Assembly (NCBI GenBank): GCA_964406605.1
Contig: CAYOSF010000013.1
Coordinates: 1 to 64,000, forward strand
Reading direction: 5' to 3'
Source of the DNA: CAYOSF01 sp964406605
GTDB lineage: Bacteria > Chloroflexota > Dehalococcoidia > DSTF01 > RBG-16-68-14
DNA length: 64,000 nt
Shown: piece by piece, positions 9,108 through 17,113 of the stretch
Layout: every line of letters starts with the position of its first letter
Position numbering within the stretch: position 1 is the stretch's first letter
Notes under the pieces: generated by a model
Database searches by the model: none
What the model was told of the DNA's origin: nothing
The model's input: only the letters and a program-made list of their open reading frames with translations
Position numbers and translations under genes: made by a program

Positions 9108-9563
9108 GTGGTTGCGCAGGAGCAGAAGCGTCCCGGACCGGCAGTGTCCCTCAACGAGCGTCTCTTCCGCCTTGACGACTCGAAAGGCGGTCGCCCGGTC
9201 CTGGTAGGCGGCCGCTGCCCGGAATGCGGCTGCCACTTCTTCCCGTCCCGTGCCATCTGTGCGGGCTGCGGCCGCGTCGGTCTGGAGACGGTCGAGCTGA
9301 GCGGTACGGGCAAGATCTGGACGTACACGGTGGCCCACCAGACGCCCCCGAGCGCCGTGGTGCAGTCGCCGCACATCATCGCCCAGGTGGAGCTGCCGGA
9401 ATCCGTACTGGTCACCAGCCTCATCACCGGTTGCGATCCCGCGGAGGCTCGAGTTGGCATGGAGGTGGAGATCGTTCCGATGAAAGTACAGGAGGACGAC
9501 GAGGGACGCGACGTACTGGCCTTCGCTTTCAAGCCCACGCGAAAGGCCAAGGAGGCGGAGTGA
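9108..9563 (+). CDS. DUF35 / OB-fold zinc-ribbon acyl-CoA-associated protein
   Basis: The protein has a rubredoxin-like zinc ribbon (CPECG followed by CAGCG) and then an OB-fold, the standard DUF35 layout. The most plausible start is GTG 9108, giving 151 aa with a weak GAAAGA site; ATG 9048 would add 20 residues without homology. DUF35 proteins partner SCP2-type thiolases and aldolases; the steroid side-chain aldolase Ltp2 with the DUF35 domain of ChsH2 is the best known case. Its stop codon overlaps the start of the thiolase gene by one base, so the two are almost certainly made together as a complex. Confidence 0.8.
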   Translation: MVAQEQKRPGPAVSLNERLFRLDDSKGGRPVLVGGRCPECGCHFFPSRAICAGCGRVGLETVELSGTGKIWTYTVAHQTPPSAVVQSPHIIAQVELPESVLVTSLITGCDPAEARVGMEVEIVPMKVQEDDEGRDVLAFAFKPTRKAKEAE

Positions 9564-10687
9564 TGGCGGACGCTGAACGGATCGCAGTCGTTGGGGTGGG
9601 CCTTCACCCGTTCGGACGGTTTCCCGACAAGGGCGTGGAGGACCTGGGCCGAGAGGCCGCGCTCGCGGCGCTGCAAGACGCGGGGCTGTCATACAAGGAT
9701 GTTGAGGCCGGATTCCTCGGCCGGGTTACACCGGCAGGCATCGGCGTGGGCCAGCGCGTCTTCGGCGAACTGGGCCTCACCGGGATCCCGGTGACGAACG
9801 TCGAACTGGCCTGCGCAAGCTCCTCCCGCGCGGTGATGCTCGCCGGCGAGCTGATCCGCTCCGGTGCGGTCGAGGTGGCGATGGTGATCGGCGTGGAGAA
9901 GATGGGCCGGGGCATGCTGCAGCCCGGCTCCGCCCGCAGCTACCAATCGCTGCTGGGCCTCACGGTCTTGCCGGGAGCCTACGCGATGATGGCGCGCCGG
10001 CACATGCACCTCCACGGGACAAAGCCGGAGCACTTCGCGCAGGTGAGCGTGAAGTCGCACAAGAACGCCGTCGAAAACCCATACGCGCAATACCGGGTGG
10101 CCGTCACGCTGGAGGAGGTGATGAACTCCCGCATGATCGCCGACCCCATCACGCTCTACCAGTGCTGCCCGACCTCAGACGGCGCTTCGGCCGTCGTGCT
10201 GGCGTCGGAGAGGCGGGCACGCCAGCTTTCAGTCAGGCCGGTCTACATGACCGCCTGGGCCGGCGGCACTCCCATCTTCGACCCGAAGGAGCCGGCCCTG
10301 AGCGAGGGACCGACGGCGATGCTCGCCCGCAAGGTCTACGAGGCGTCGGGCTTCGGGCCTGATGACGTCAAGGTCTGCCAGGTACACGACGCCTTCTCCC
10401 CGGGCGAGGTCTTCACTATCGAGGAGTTGGGCTTCGTGAAACCTGGGGAAGGCGGATCATTCGTCTGGGAGGGCGGGACCGAGATCAACGGACGCATTCC
10501 GGTGAACACGGACGGCGGGCTGCTCAGCCGTGGTCACCCCATGGGAGCGACGGGTGGCGCCATGATCACGGAGATCGTACGGCAGATGCGTGGTCAGGCG
10601 GGGGCGCGTCAAGTGGAAGGCGCGAAGATAGGAGTGGTGCAGAACGCCGGAATCGGAGGCGTGAACGTGCTGGGGTTCCAGGTGTAG
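9563..10687 (+). CDS. SCP2-type thiolase / Ltp2-like aldolase
   Basis: This 374-residue protein starts at ATG 9563, overlapping the preceding TGA. Thiolase-fold landmarks are ELACASSSRAV (possible nucleophile Cys), HDAFSPGE and GGLLSRGHPMGATG. The C-terminal active-site Cys of classical thiolases is missing; that loop reads QNAGIGGVN. This is usual for SCP2/lipid-transfer thiolases and for the retro-aldolase Ltp2. Paired with a DUF35 protein it could be either a thiolase or a retro-aldolase cleaving a beta-hydroxyacyl-CoA. The gene sits between two molybdenum-hydroxylase subunit genes, which favours side-chain degradation after hydroxylation. The reaction itself is inferred. Confidence 0.82.
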   Translation: MADAERIAVVGVGLHPFGRFPDKGVEDLGREAALAALQDAGLSYKDVEAGFLGRVTPAGIGVGQRVFGELGLTGIPVTNVELACASSSRAVMLAGELIRSGAVEVAMVIGVEKMGRGMLQPGSARSYQSLLGLTVLPGAYAMMARRHMHLHGTKPEHFAQVSVKSHKNAVENPYAQYRVAVTLEEVMNSRMIADPITLYQCCPTSDGASAVVLASERRARQLSVRPVYMTAWAGGTPIFDPKEPALSEGPTAMLARKVYEASGFGPDDVKVCQVHDAFSPGEVFTIEELGFVKPGEGGSFVWEGGTEINGRIPVNTDGGLLSRGHPMGATGGAMITEIVRQMRGQAGARQVEGAKIGVVQNAGIGGVNVLGFQV

Positions 10688-10765
10688 GAATCCGAACAGG
10701 AGCTCGGCGACCGCCGCTCATGGCCTGCCGGGCCCCGGCAGACTGCGACGGCTAAGGAGGACGGC

Positions 10766-13579
10766 ATGACGACTTCCCAGAATCGACGCTTGGCACAGGG
10801 ACGCCCGGGGACCGCGTGGGAGAACACCTATCGAGACCAGTGGCAGTGGGACGAGGTGCGCTGGGGTACGCACTGCGTCGACTGCTACCCCGGCAACTGC
10901 CCGATGCGCGTCTATGTCCGCGATGGCAAGGTCGTGCGGGAGGAGCAGGCCGGCACGTTCAAGACGATCGAGGAGGGCGTGCCGGACTACAACCCGATGG
11001 GCTGTCAGAAGGGCGTCTCTTGGAGCCGCACTCTGTACGGCCAGGAGCGGGTGCTCCACCCACTCCGACGCGTGGGCAAGCGGGGTGAAGGGAAGTGGGA
11101 GGAGATCTCCTGGGACACGGCGGTCACCGAGGTCGCAGACGCGCTGCTCGACGCCATCGAGGAGGTCGGGCCTGAGTCGATCATCACCGCGATGGGCGCC
11201 GAGGGCGGCACGTGGACCGGCTCCGGCCACGGGCGGCTGATGAACATGCTCGGCGGCCTGACGACGGACGTCAACGCGGAGATCAACGATTTCAGCCCCG
11301 GCATCTACCTCACCTTCGGGAAATTCAACCTCTGTAGCAGCCTGGACGACGGCTTTCACACCGAGTTGTTGCTCATGTTCCAGGCCAACCCCGTCTACAC
11401 CGTCATCGCGACGTCGCACTACACCGTCGAATCCCGCTACCAGGGGACAGAGGTTGTGCTGTTTGCCCCGGACTGCAGCCCGTCGCATATCCAGGCGGAT
11501 TACTACTATCCGGTGCGCATGGGGAGCGACGCCGCGTGGGCACTGGGCATGTCCCAGGTGATCATCGACGAGGGCATCTACAACGAGCGGTTCGTCAAGG
11601 AGCAGACGGACCTTCCGCTGCTGGTCCGGCTGGACACGAAGCATTTCCTCCGGCAGTCGGACCTCGAGGAGGACGGCTCGGACGAACAGTTCTACGTCTG
11701 GGACACGGCGGCCCGCCAACTGACGCCCGCGCCCCGGACCACGTTGCGCTGGGGGAAGGTGGAGCCCGCTCTGGAGGGGCGGCACCGGGTGCCGCTCAAG
11801 GACGGATCGAGGGTAGCCGTTGTGCCTACCTTCGAGCTGCTAAGGCAGTACTTGAACCGTGAGTACCCCCCTGAGAAGGCTTCGAAGATCTGCAACGTGC
11901 ATCCTGATGCTATTCGCTCGCTGGCCCGCAAGGCGGCCACCAAGCGGACCCTCGCCTGGGCCGGCGGGACTTCTCTCAAGTACTACCACTCGGACCTCAT
12001 GGTACGGGCGGTCAACCTGCTCCTCGGCCTGACCGGAAACTGGGGACGCAAGGGAACGGGCATCGGCTGCTGGTCCGTGGGGTTGTTCGATGGGCCGTCC
12101 ATCATGGGGCAGAAAGGCCGCCCCGGACGGCGGGCCGCTCAGGAGGTGATCGATTTCCAGGGTCAAGCGCTCCAGGCGTTCAAGGGGCTCGACCCAACGT
12201 GGACGGACGAGATGGCCGGCATCGAGATGGCGCGACAGGCCACCGCTATGGGTAGCTTCTCAATGATCCCGCCGGCCTTCTTCTGGTACTACCACTGCGG
12301 GTACCGCGACCGCTGGAACCGCAAGGAGTGGAGCGATCCCTCCATGCGCCGCTCCTTCGATGAGTACATGCAGGAGGCGCTGGACAAGGGATGGTGGGAA
12401 GGTGCCGTGCGACCGGGCCCCGACAAGCCACCGCGGGTGCTCTTCCAGTCGGGGGGCAACACGCTGCGACGGATGCGCGGGGGCCGCACGCATCTCCTGC
12501 GCCACCTCTGGCCCAAGCTGAGCAAGGTGGTGACACTCGACTGGCGCATGAGCACGACGGCGCGCTTCTCGGACATCGTGCTGCCGGTCGCGAACCAGTA
12601 CGAGGTGCCGCGCTTCCACCTGCCCACGCCGCACATGCTTCTCCTCATCTACTCCGAGGGGGCCGCGGCGCCGCCCGGTGAGGGAAAGAGCGAGTGGGAG
12701 ATATCGCTGCTCCTGGCGAAGAAGCTTGAGCAGCGGGCGAAGGCCCGCGGCCTCACGCAATACACCGATGCAAGAGGCAACGAGCGGAGGCTGGAGGGCT
12801 TGTACGATTTCCTCACCCTAGGCGGCGCCATCACGACCGAACAACGCGCGGTAAAGGAGATGGTGCTCGACGGCGCCATGACCGGAGGTCTGCCGGATGA
12901 CACCAACCTGGCGACGTTGCAGAAAGAAGGATATCGTCGCTTCACGGGCTGGGGCATCTCCGTGCTGGCCAAGAACCAGGCCGGCGACATCAAGCCGGAC
13001 GAGACGTTCGTCCACTCGACCTGGCACACCCAGAAGAAGCTGCCGTACCCCACGCTCACCCGCCGCGCCCAGTTCTACATCGACCACCCCTGGTTCCTGG
13101 AGGCGGGCGAGGGGTTCCCCACCCACAAGGAGAACCCGAAGATGGGCGGCGACTACCCCTTCGCCATGACCTCAGGCCACAACCGCTGGAGCATCCACTC
13201 CATCAACATCGCGAACCGGATGCTGCTGCAGACGCACCGGGGACGGCCGCACCTGGTGATGAGCCCGGTGGACGCGCAGGCGCGGGGCATCGAGGACGAC
13301 GAGGAGGTGCGGGTCTACAACGATGCGGGGGACTTCCTGGTACCGGTGAAGCTATCGCCTTCGGTCAGGCCGGGGCAGGTGATCTGCTACAACGGCTGGG
13401 ACCCGTACCAGTTCCGGGGCTGGCGGGGCTCGATGGACGTGGAGCCGGGGATGGTGAAGTGGCTGCACCTGGCGGGCGGCTACGGCCACCTACGCTACTG
13501 GCCGATCCAGTGGCAGCCGACGCCGGTGGACCGGGCGGTACGCGTGGACGTGGAGAAGCTGAACGGCAAACGAAGATAG
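10766..13579 (+). CDS. Second molybdopterin oxidoreductase catalytic subunit
   Basis: The 937-residue paralogue of the 4938-7787 product has the same FeS0 arrangement (His36, Cys37, Cys40, Cys45, Cys80) and an INDFSPGI segment matching the candidate Asp ligand. The last 180 or so residues are nearly identical to the paralogue, whereas the N-terminal two thirds differ far more; substrate range may therefore differ while cofactor binding is shared. No Tat signal is visible. A strong site (AAGGAGG) precedes the ATG. No Fe-S subunit gene follows: the gene ends at a terminator. It may share the Fe-S subunit encoded at 7789-8856 or one outside the window. It follows the DUF35-thiolase pair on the same strand. 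Confidence 0.88.
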   Translation: MTTSQNRRLAQGRPGTAWENTYRDQWQWDEVRWGTHCVDCYPGNCPMRVYVRDGKVVREEQAGTFKTIEEGVPDYNPMGCQKGVSWSRTLYGQERVLHPLRRVGKRGEGKWEEISWDTAVTEVADALLDAIEEVGPESIITAMGAEGGTWTGSGHGRLMNMLGGLTTDVNAEINDFSPGIYLTFGKFNLCSSLDDGFHTELLLMFQANPVYTVIATSHYTVESRYQGTEVVLFAPDCSPSHIQADYYYPVRMGSDAAWALGMSQVIIDEGIYNERFVKEQTDLPLLVRLDTKHFLRQSDLEEDGSDEQFYVWDTAARQLTPAPRTTLRWGKVEPALEGRHRVPLKDGSRVAVVPTFELLRQYLNREYPPEKASKICNVHPDAIRSLARKAATKRTLAWAGGTSLKYYHSDLMVRAVNLLLGLTGNWGRKGTGIGCWSVGLFDGPSIMGQKGRPGRRAAQEVIDFQGQALQAFKGLDPTWTDEMAGIEMARQATAMGSFSMIPPAFFWYYHCGYRDRWNRKEWSDPSMRRSFDEYMQEALDKGWWEGAVRPGPDKPPRVLFQSGGNTLRRMRGGRTHLLRHLWPKLSKVVTLDWRMSTTARFSDIVLPVANQYEVPRFHLPTPHMLLLIYSEGAAAPPGEGKSEWEISLLLAKKLEQRAKARGLTQYTDARGNERRLEGLYDFLTLGGAITTEQRAVKEMVLDGAMTGGLPDDTNLATLQKEGYRRFTGWGISVLAKNQAGDIKPDETFVHSTWHTQKKLPYPTLTRRAQFYIDHPWFLEAGEGFPTHKENPKMGGDYPFAMTSGHNRWSIHSINIANRMLLQTHRGRPHLVMSPVDAQARGIEDDEEVRVYNDAGDFLVPVKLSPSVRPGQVICYNGWDPYQFRGWRGSMDVEPGMVKWLHLAGGYGHLRYWPIQWQPTPVDRAVRVDVEKLNGKRR

Positions 13580-13610
13580 TGCCCGTCGGCGCGACGCAAT
13601 AGACAAACGA

Positions 13611-13645
13611 GGCGCTCCGCCTGCTCTGGTGGCAGGCGGAGCGCC
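13611..13645. terminator. Strong hairpin terminator, probably bidirectional
   Basis: A perfect 14-bp stem (GGCGCTCCGCCTGC at 13611-13624 with its complement at 13632-13645) encloses a 7-base loop and is followed by CTTTCCC. It lies between converging genes, 32 bp after the molybdenum subunit. The opposite side also has a short T run (CGTTTGTC), so it may stop transcription both ways. Confidence 0.85.
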
Positions 13646-13719
13646 CTTTCCCAAGTCTACGCGATTTCGAACGGCCGGCCCGCTGGGCACCCGGCGCCGG
13701 GCGCTCGCTGCGATAGCCT

Positions 13720-14553
13720 CTACTGACTCCCTTGCTGGGCAGGCGGCATGAACTGAGGCGCAACGATCTGCCCCTCCAGCCCCAGGGCGTTCCGCAAGTA
13801 CGAGAGCTCGGCGTCCCGCCAGGGCAGTGGCGCTGCCTCCTGGATCAGTCCCTCCCGCTGCAGTTCCTCCTCTACCGCGGGACTCTCCTCGAATGGGCTG
13901 CCGTACTTCATTTCAAAGAAGAGGTCGGTGAATGGAGCCTTGCGGGTCTGGCCCCCGGCCTCCCACGACTCCGCCGGGTAGCCGACGGACTGGATGCACA
14001 CGAGGATGGCCGTCTCGGGCAGCTCCAGCAGCTTACCGATCAGCTCGAGCCGGGGGCTGCTCATACAACAGGTAGCCAGGCCTTCGTCGAAGGCCACCAG
14101 GGTGGCTTGAGCCACCGCCTGGCCCACGTCCATATATGCGAGAGGCGACACGGCCGACTGCTCCCAGGCAACCGAGAACGCCGCTCTGAGGCCCCGGTTG
14201 ATGACCTGCTTGGTCTGCTCGACGTCGTCGCCGATGCGACGCTGATCCACAAGGTCCAGCAGATTGTCTATCCACTTGTCGATCTGGTAGGCGGCCGTGT
14301 CGTTACACCAAAGGATGAAGCACGGGGCGGTCTGCATCTGCTGGTAGCCGAGCGGCGGCGTAATCGCCTTCATCAGCTCCTCAGAGGCCTGCTCCTTCCA
14401 GATAACCACCGCCTTGGTGTTGTTCACGTTGCCCACGCAGGATGCCCGGCGGGCCGCCTCCAGCATCTTCTGGATCTTGTCCCGCTCCACCGGTCGGTGA
14501 GGCAGATAGTAGCGAATGGTTCGCCTGTTGCCGATGACCCGCTTGAGCTCCAT
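13720..14553 (-). CDS. Nitroreductase-family flavoprotein
   Basis: This 277-residue protein belongs to the nitroreductase fold. The N-terminal segment NRRTIRYYLPHRPVERDKI matches the usual RRSIRxF opening, and ARRASCVGNVNNTKAVVIW corresponds to the FMN-binding region. GQAVAQATLVAFDEGL matches the conserved central helix. The start ATG 14553 has a GGGAGG site; an upstream in-frame ATG at 14589 lacks one. Such proteins use FMN and NAD(P)H to reduce nitro compounds, quinones or enones. It lies among genes for a molybdenum hydroxylase, so a role in redox steps of the same pathway is possible but not shown. Confidence 0.75.
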   Translation of the reverse strand: MELKRVIGNRRTIRYYLPHRPVERDKIQKMLEAARRASCVGNVNNTKAVVIWKEQASEELMKAITPPLGYQQMQTAPCFILWCNDTAAYQIDKWIDNLLDLVDQRRIGDDVEQTKQVINRGLRAAFSVAWEQSAVSPLAYMDVGQAVAQATLVAFDEGLATCCMSSPRLELIGKLLELPETAILVCIQSVGYPAESWEAGGQTRKAPFTDLFFEMKYGSPFEESPAVEEELQREGLIQEAAPLPWRDAELSYLRNALGLEGQIVAPQFMPPAQQGSQ

Positions 14554-14702
14554 CCCAGACCTCCCTTCGTGTTGGACGGCTATGTACACACCTGCAGAGC
14601 ACGGTTCCGTGCGCGACGCGGGACGACGACAAGGAGGGTGAGACAGCAGCTAAACATCGCCGACACGCCGGAGAGTACGGCCGCGCTCCGGCTTCCGGGC
14701 GG

Positions 14703-15347
14703 CTACTGTTCCAGAGTCAGCTCGCGCCAGCCGTTGGAGAACGCCTTGATGCCGCCCCGTTCCTGGTTGCTGCCTTCCCACACGGCGAAAGCCACCTTGG
14801 CTGGACGTCCTGCGCGGAAGCTAACGGAGTCGGCCTGTTGCGGCGCCCGCAGAGAGCGACCCACCACCACACGCCACACACCCTTGTCCCAGCGAGCCTG
14901 GCCCAGCAATCGCACGCCACCCGTGTCCTCCACGGTTCCGATGCCGGCGGCTACCACGTTGCGGGGAGCCTCGTCGTCGGCTCGCCAGTACCACGCGTTG
15001 ACCGGAGCCTTCCGGGAGCCCATGGTCTGCAGAGGGGTGTCGCCGTTAAGAGCAAAGAGGATGCCGGCGGCGTCGGGGAACGCCCCGCCCGCATACTCGC
15101 GATTGGCCTCCTTGTCCCTCCACTCCAGGTGGAAGAAGAGCTGGCGGCCGTTGTGGGCAGGCTTGACAGTCAGCGCCCGCACCGTGCCGGTGGGTTGGTC
15201 GCTCCATCGAGCCCTGAGGTAGCGGGACGGCTGGAACTGCACGGGAGTGCCCTCCAAGGGCACGACCTCGCCCTTGACCCTAGCCCAGCTTCGCGACGCC
15301 GGATTGAGCAACTCGTCAGCGGTAGCGTCTACTTTCTTCGCTTGCAT
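14703..15347 (-). CDS. Ethylbenzene-dehydrogenase-type heme-binding (gamma) subunit
   Basis: The 214-residue product resembles the heme-b-binding EB_dh domain of type II DMSO-reductase gamma subunits. It is a beta-rich protein with WRDKEANREYAGGAFPDAAGILFAL followed by a WDKGVWRVVVGRSL segment typical of that domain. The start is ATG 15347; a longer reading to 15551 adds non-homologous residues. There is no signal peptide, which agrees with the lack of Tat signals in the catalytic subunits and suggests a cytoplasmic three-subunit complex. It would accept electrons from the Fe-S subunit at 7789-8856. It is separated from that operon by several genes; heme ligands cannot be assigned by eye. Confidence 0.72.
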   Translation of the reverse strand: MQAKKVDATADELLNPASRSWARVKGEVVPLEGTPVQFQPSRYLRARWSDQPTGTVRALTVKPAHNGRQLFFHLEWRDKEANREYAGGAFPDAAGILFALNGDTPLQTMGSRKAPVNAWYWRADDEAPRNVVAAGIGTVEDTGGVRLLGQARWDKGVWRVVVGRSLRAPQQADSVSFRAGRPAKVAFAVWEGSNQERGGIKAFSNGWRELTLEQ

Positions 15348-15535
15348 ACAACACCCCCAGGCAGAAAACTGTTCTCTATTCTCAGGGAAGAGCGGTAGTA
15401 CGCCTAGAGCCGAACGGCCGTACTGCCTGGGCCATTGGTCACCCGTCCGGTTCAGGTAAGGAGCCGAAGCGGCTTGAGCCGAACGGCGCTCCACATGCCT
15501 GGCGGATCGGGTTGTGCTCCCGGTGACAGGCCGCA

Positions 15536-16459
15536 TCATCTCAACAACCATCCCCCATCCTCAAAGCCCGCTTCCGCGGTAGGGCAAAGCAGCGACGGAC
15601 TACCGGCGCGCCCCACCGTGTAGTGAAGATGGGGCGCCTCGCTGTACCCGCTGTCGCCGCTCAGGCCGACCAGATCGCGGCGCTTCACCGTCCACTGCGC
15701 GATAGGCGTCGACGCGCGGAAATCGCGCATGGGAGCGAACAGGGCAGCGTAGTCGGAACCGGCGTCGTAGCCGGGCAGGAAGGCCCCGGCCGGGAGCATC
15801 TCCACCGTTCGTGCCAGATCGAGGTGCGCGTACTCGGTCGCGAATTCGGCGTTTTCGACGCGCACGAAGACGCCCTTGCCGCCGCCGGGACCGGGGAAGG
15901 GAGTCAACGCCGCCCGCGTCCGGTCCGGGTCGCCCAGATACGGCTCGCGGTCGAGACCGTAGTAATCGAAGGCGTTAGTCACGGTGACGGCATAGAGCGT
16001 CGCGCGGCCGTCCATGGTGGCGACGACGGGAGTGCCGGCAGGGACGTACCAGTCGACCGCAGGCTGGCCCTCGTATTCGACGTGGACGCGGCAGTTCCAG
16101 CCGGAGCGGTTAGCCTGCTCCGGATCGCTGGAAGGCTGATCGTCGCGCGTGAACGCCTCGGCCTCGGGCCCGGCGCCCCAGCGGATAGTGCGTGCGCCGA
16201 CGGTCCCCACCACCAGCCCCAGCCTGGTGGCCGGATCGATAGGGAAGCCCAGCGGCTCTTGGGCGGGCCCTTGGTGGATGGTAGGGACGCTGGTCGGGGG
16301 AGGCGCCTCCGCGGTCGCGGCAGCAGGTTCGGGGGTCGGCGCGGAATTGCCCGGCGTGGCAGTGGCGGAGTCGACGGGCCCGTCGGCGCCAACGGAGCAC
16401 GCCGCAAGCGCGACAGCCAGCAGAGGAAGTGCGAGATGGAGGCGAAGGAACCTGCTCAC
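15536..16459 (-). CDS. Lipoprotein with M23-like (LytM) domain
   Basis: The product from GTG 16459 has a signal peptide ending in a lipobox (LAVALAAC), a Thr/Pro/Ala-rich linker, and a C-terminal domain with M23 peptidase features. These are a His and Asp in VHVEYEGQPAVDWY, PAGTPVVATMDGRAT, and a final HLHY motif. The spacing of the first pair differs somewhat from active LytM peptidases and there is an insertion, so it may be a degenerate or regulatory domain. It would sit on the outer face of the membrane. ATG 16492 is also in frame but overlaps the upstream gene by 22 bp. The gene is last in a minus-strand run with the acetyltransferase. Confidence 0.7.
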   Translation of the reverse strand: MSRFLRLHLALPLLAVALAACSVGADGPVDSATATPGNSAPTPEPAAATAEAPPPTSVPTIHQGPAQEPLGFPIDPATRLGLVVGTVGARTIRWGAGPEAEAFTRDDQPSSDPEQANRSGWNCRVHVEYEGQPAVDWYVPAGTPVVATMDGRATLYAVTVTNAFDYYGLDREPYLGDPDRTRAALTPFPGPGGGKGVFVRVENAEFATEYAHLDLARTVEMLPAGAFLPGYDAGSDYAALFAPMRDFRASTPIAQWTVKRRDLVGLSGDSGYSEAPHLHYTVGRAGSPSLLCPTAEAGFEDGGWLLR

Positions 16460-16470
16460 CGGTGCTCCGC

Positions 16471-17019
16471 CTAGCCCGCCTGCGCCTCCCACTCCGGGCG
16501 CAACAGACCGTAGATGACTTCGTCGTCACGCTCCCCGCGCACCAGCCGATGGCTTCGCAGGAGGCCCTCCCTGGTCATGCCCAACTTCTCCATCACCCGC
16601 CACGAGCGGCGGTTGTGGGCGTCGGCCCGGGCGTAGATCTTCTGGAGGTCGTAGGCGGGAAACGCCCAACCGATCAGCGCTCTGGCGGCCTCGACGGCCA
16701 GTCCCTTGCCCCAGTGCTCCAGCCCTATCGAATACCCGAGCTCGGCCAGCCGGTGCTCCCGCTCGACGCGCAGAGTGACGCCTCCGATGACCTTTCCGTT
16801 CAACACGATCGCCAACATCGGCTCCCTCTCCCACTCCGTCAACACCGCCTTCGCGACGAACTCCTCTCCGCTGCGCCGCGTGTATGGCTGCGGGATGCCA
16901 AACAAGTAATGGGACCATTCCTCGTCCGTGGCGTACGCGACCACGTCGTCCAGGTCGTCGAACCGGAACGGCCGCAACAGCAGGCGCTCGGTTCGGAGCT
17001 CCGTGGGTTCGATTGTCAT
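16471..17019 (-). CDS. GNAT acetyltransferase (RimJ/RimL type)
   Basis: This 182-residue protein has the RimJ/RimL layout: TERLLLRPFRFDDLDD at the start, GYSIGLEHWGKGLAVEAARALIGWAF as the acetyl-CoA-binding region, and NRRSWRVMEKLGMTREG near the end. It would transfer acetyl from acetyl-CoA to a protein N-terminus or small amine. A paralogue of exactly the same length is encoded at 25264-25812. A short upstream reading frame (17016-17063) ends over its start codon, and the likely promoter lies just before that frame. Confidence 0.85.
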   Translation of the reverse strand: MTIEPTELRTERLLLRPFRFDDLDDVVAYATDEEWSHYLFGIPQPYTRRSGEEFVAKAVLTEWEREPMLAIVLNGKVIGGVTLRVEREHRLAELGYSIGLEHWGKGLAVEAARALIGWAFPAYDLQKIYARADAHNRRSWRVMEKLGMTREGLLRSHRLVRGERDDEVIYGLLRPEWEAQAG

Positions 17020-17063
17020 CGTCTGTGAGCCTTCGTCCGGGCGCGCGGGGTGCGCCGCTCCAT
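17016..17063 (-). CDS. Possible 15-codon leader ORF overlapping the acetyltransferase start
   Basis: An ATG at 17063 opens a 15-residue Arg-rich frame (MERRTPRARTKAHRR). Its TGA overlaps the acetyltransferase ATG as ATGA. A TAGAAT box (17073-17078) lies nine bases upstream, so this small frame would begin practically at the 5' end of the mRNA. Translation from it could deliver ribosomes to the downstream start, which has no clear Shine-Dalgarno. The peptide itself may have no function. The evidence is positional only. Confidence 0.3.
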   Translation of the reverse strand: MERRTPRARTKAHRR

Positions 17064-17113
17064 GGTGGGTCTATTCTACACCGCCGGCCCCACGACCGGC
17101 CGTCCACCCGAAC

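Noticed and set aside
15395..15425. Imperfect hairpin upstream of the heme-subunit gene
   Set aside because: A nine-base stem with a 17-base loop and a G-T pair is weak; I could not link it to a riboswitch or terminator.
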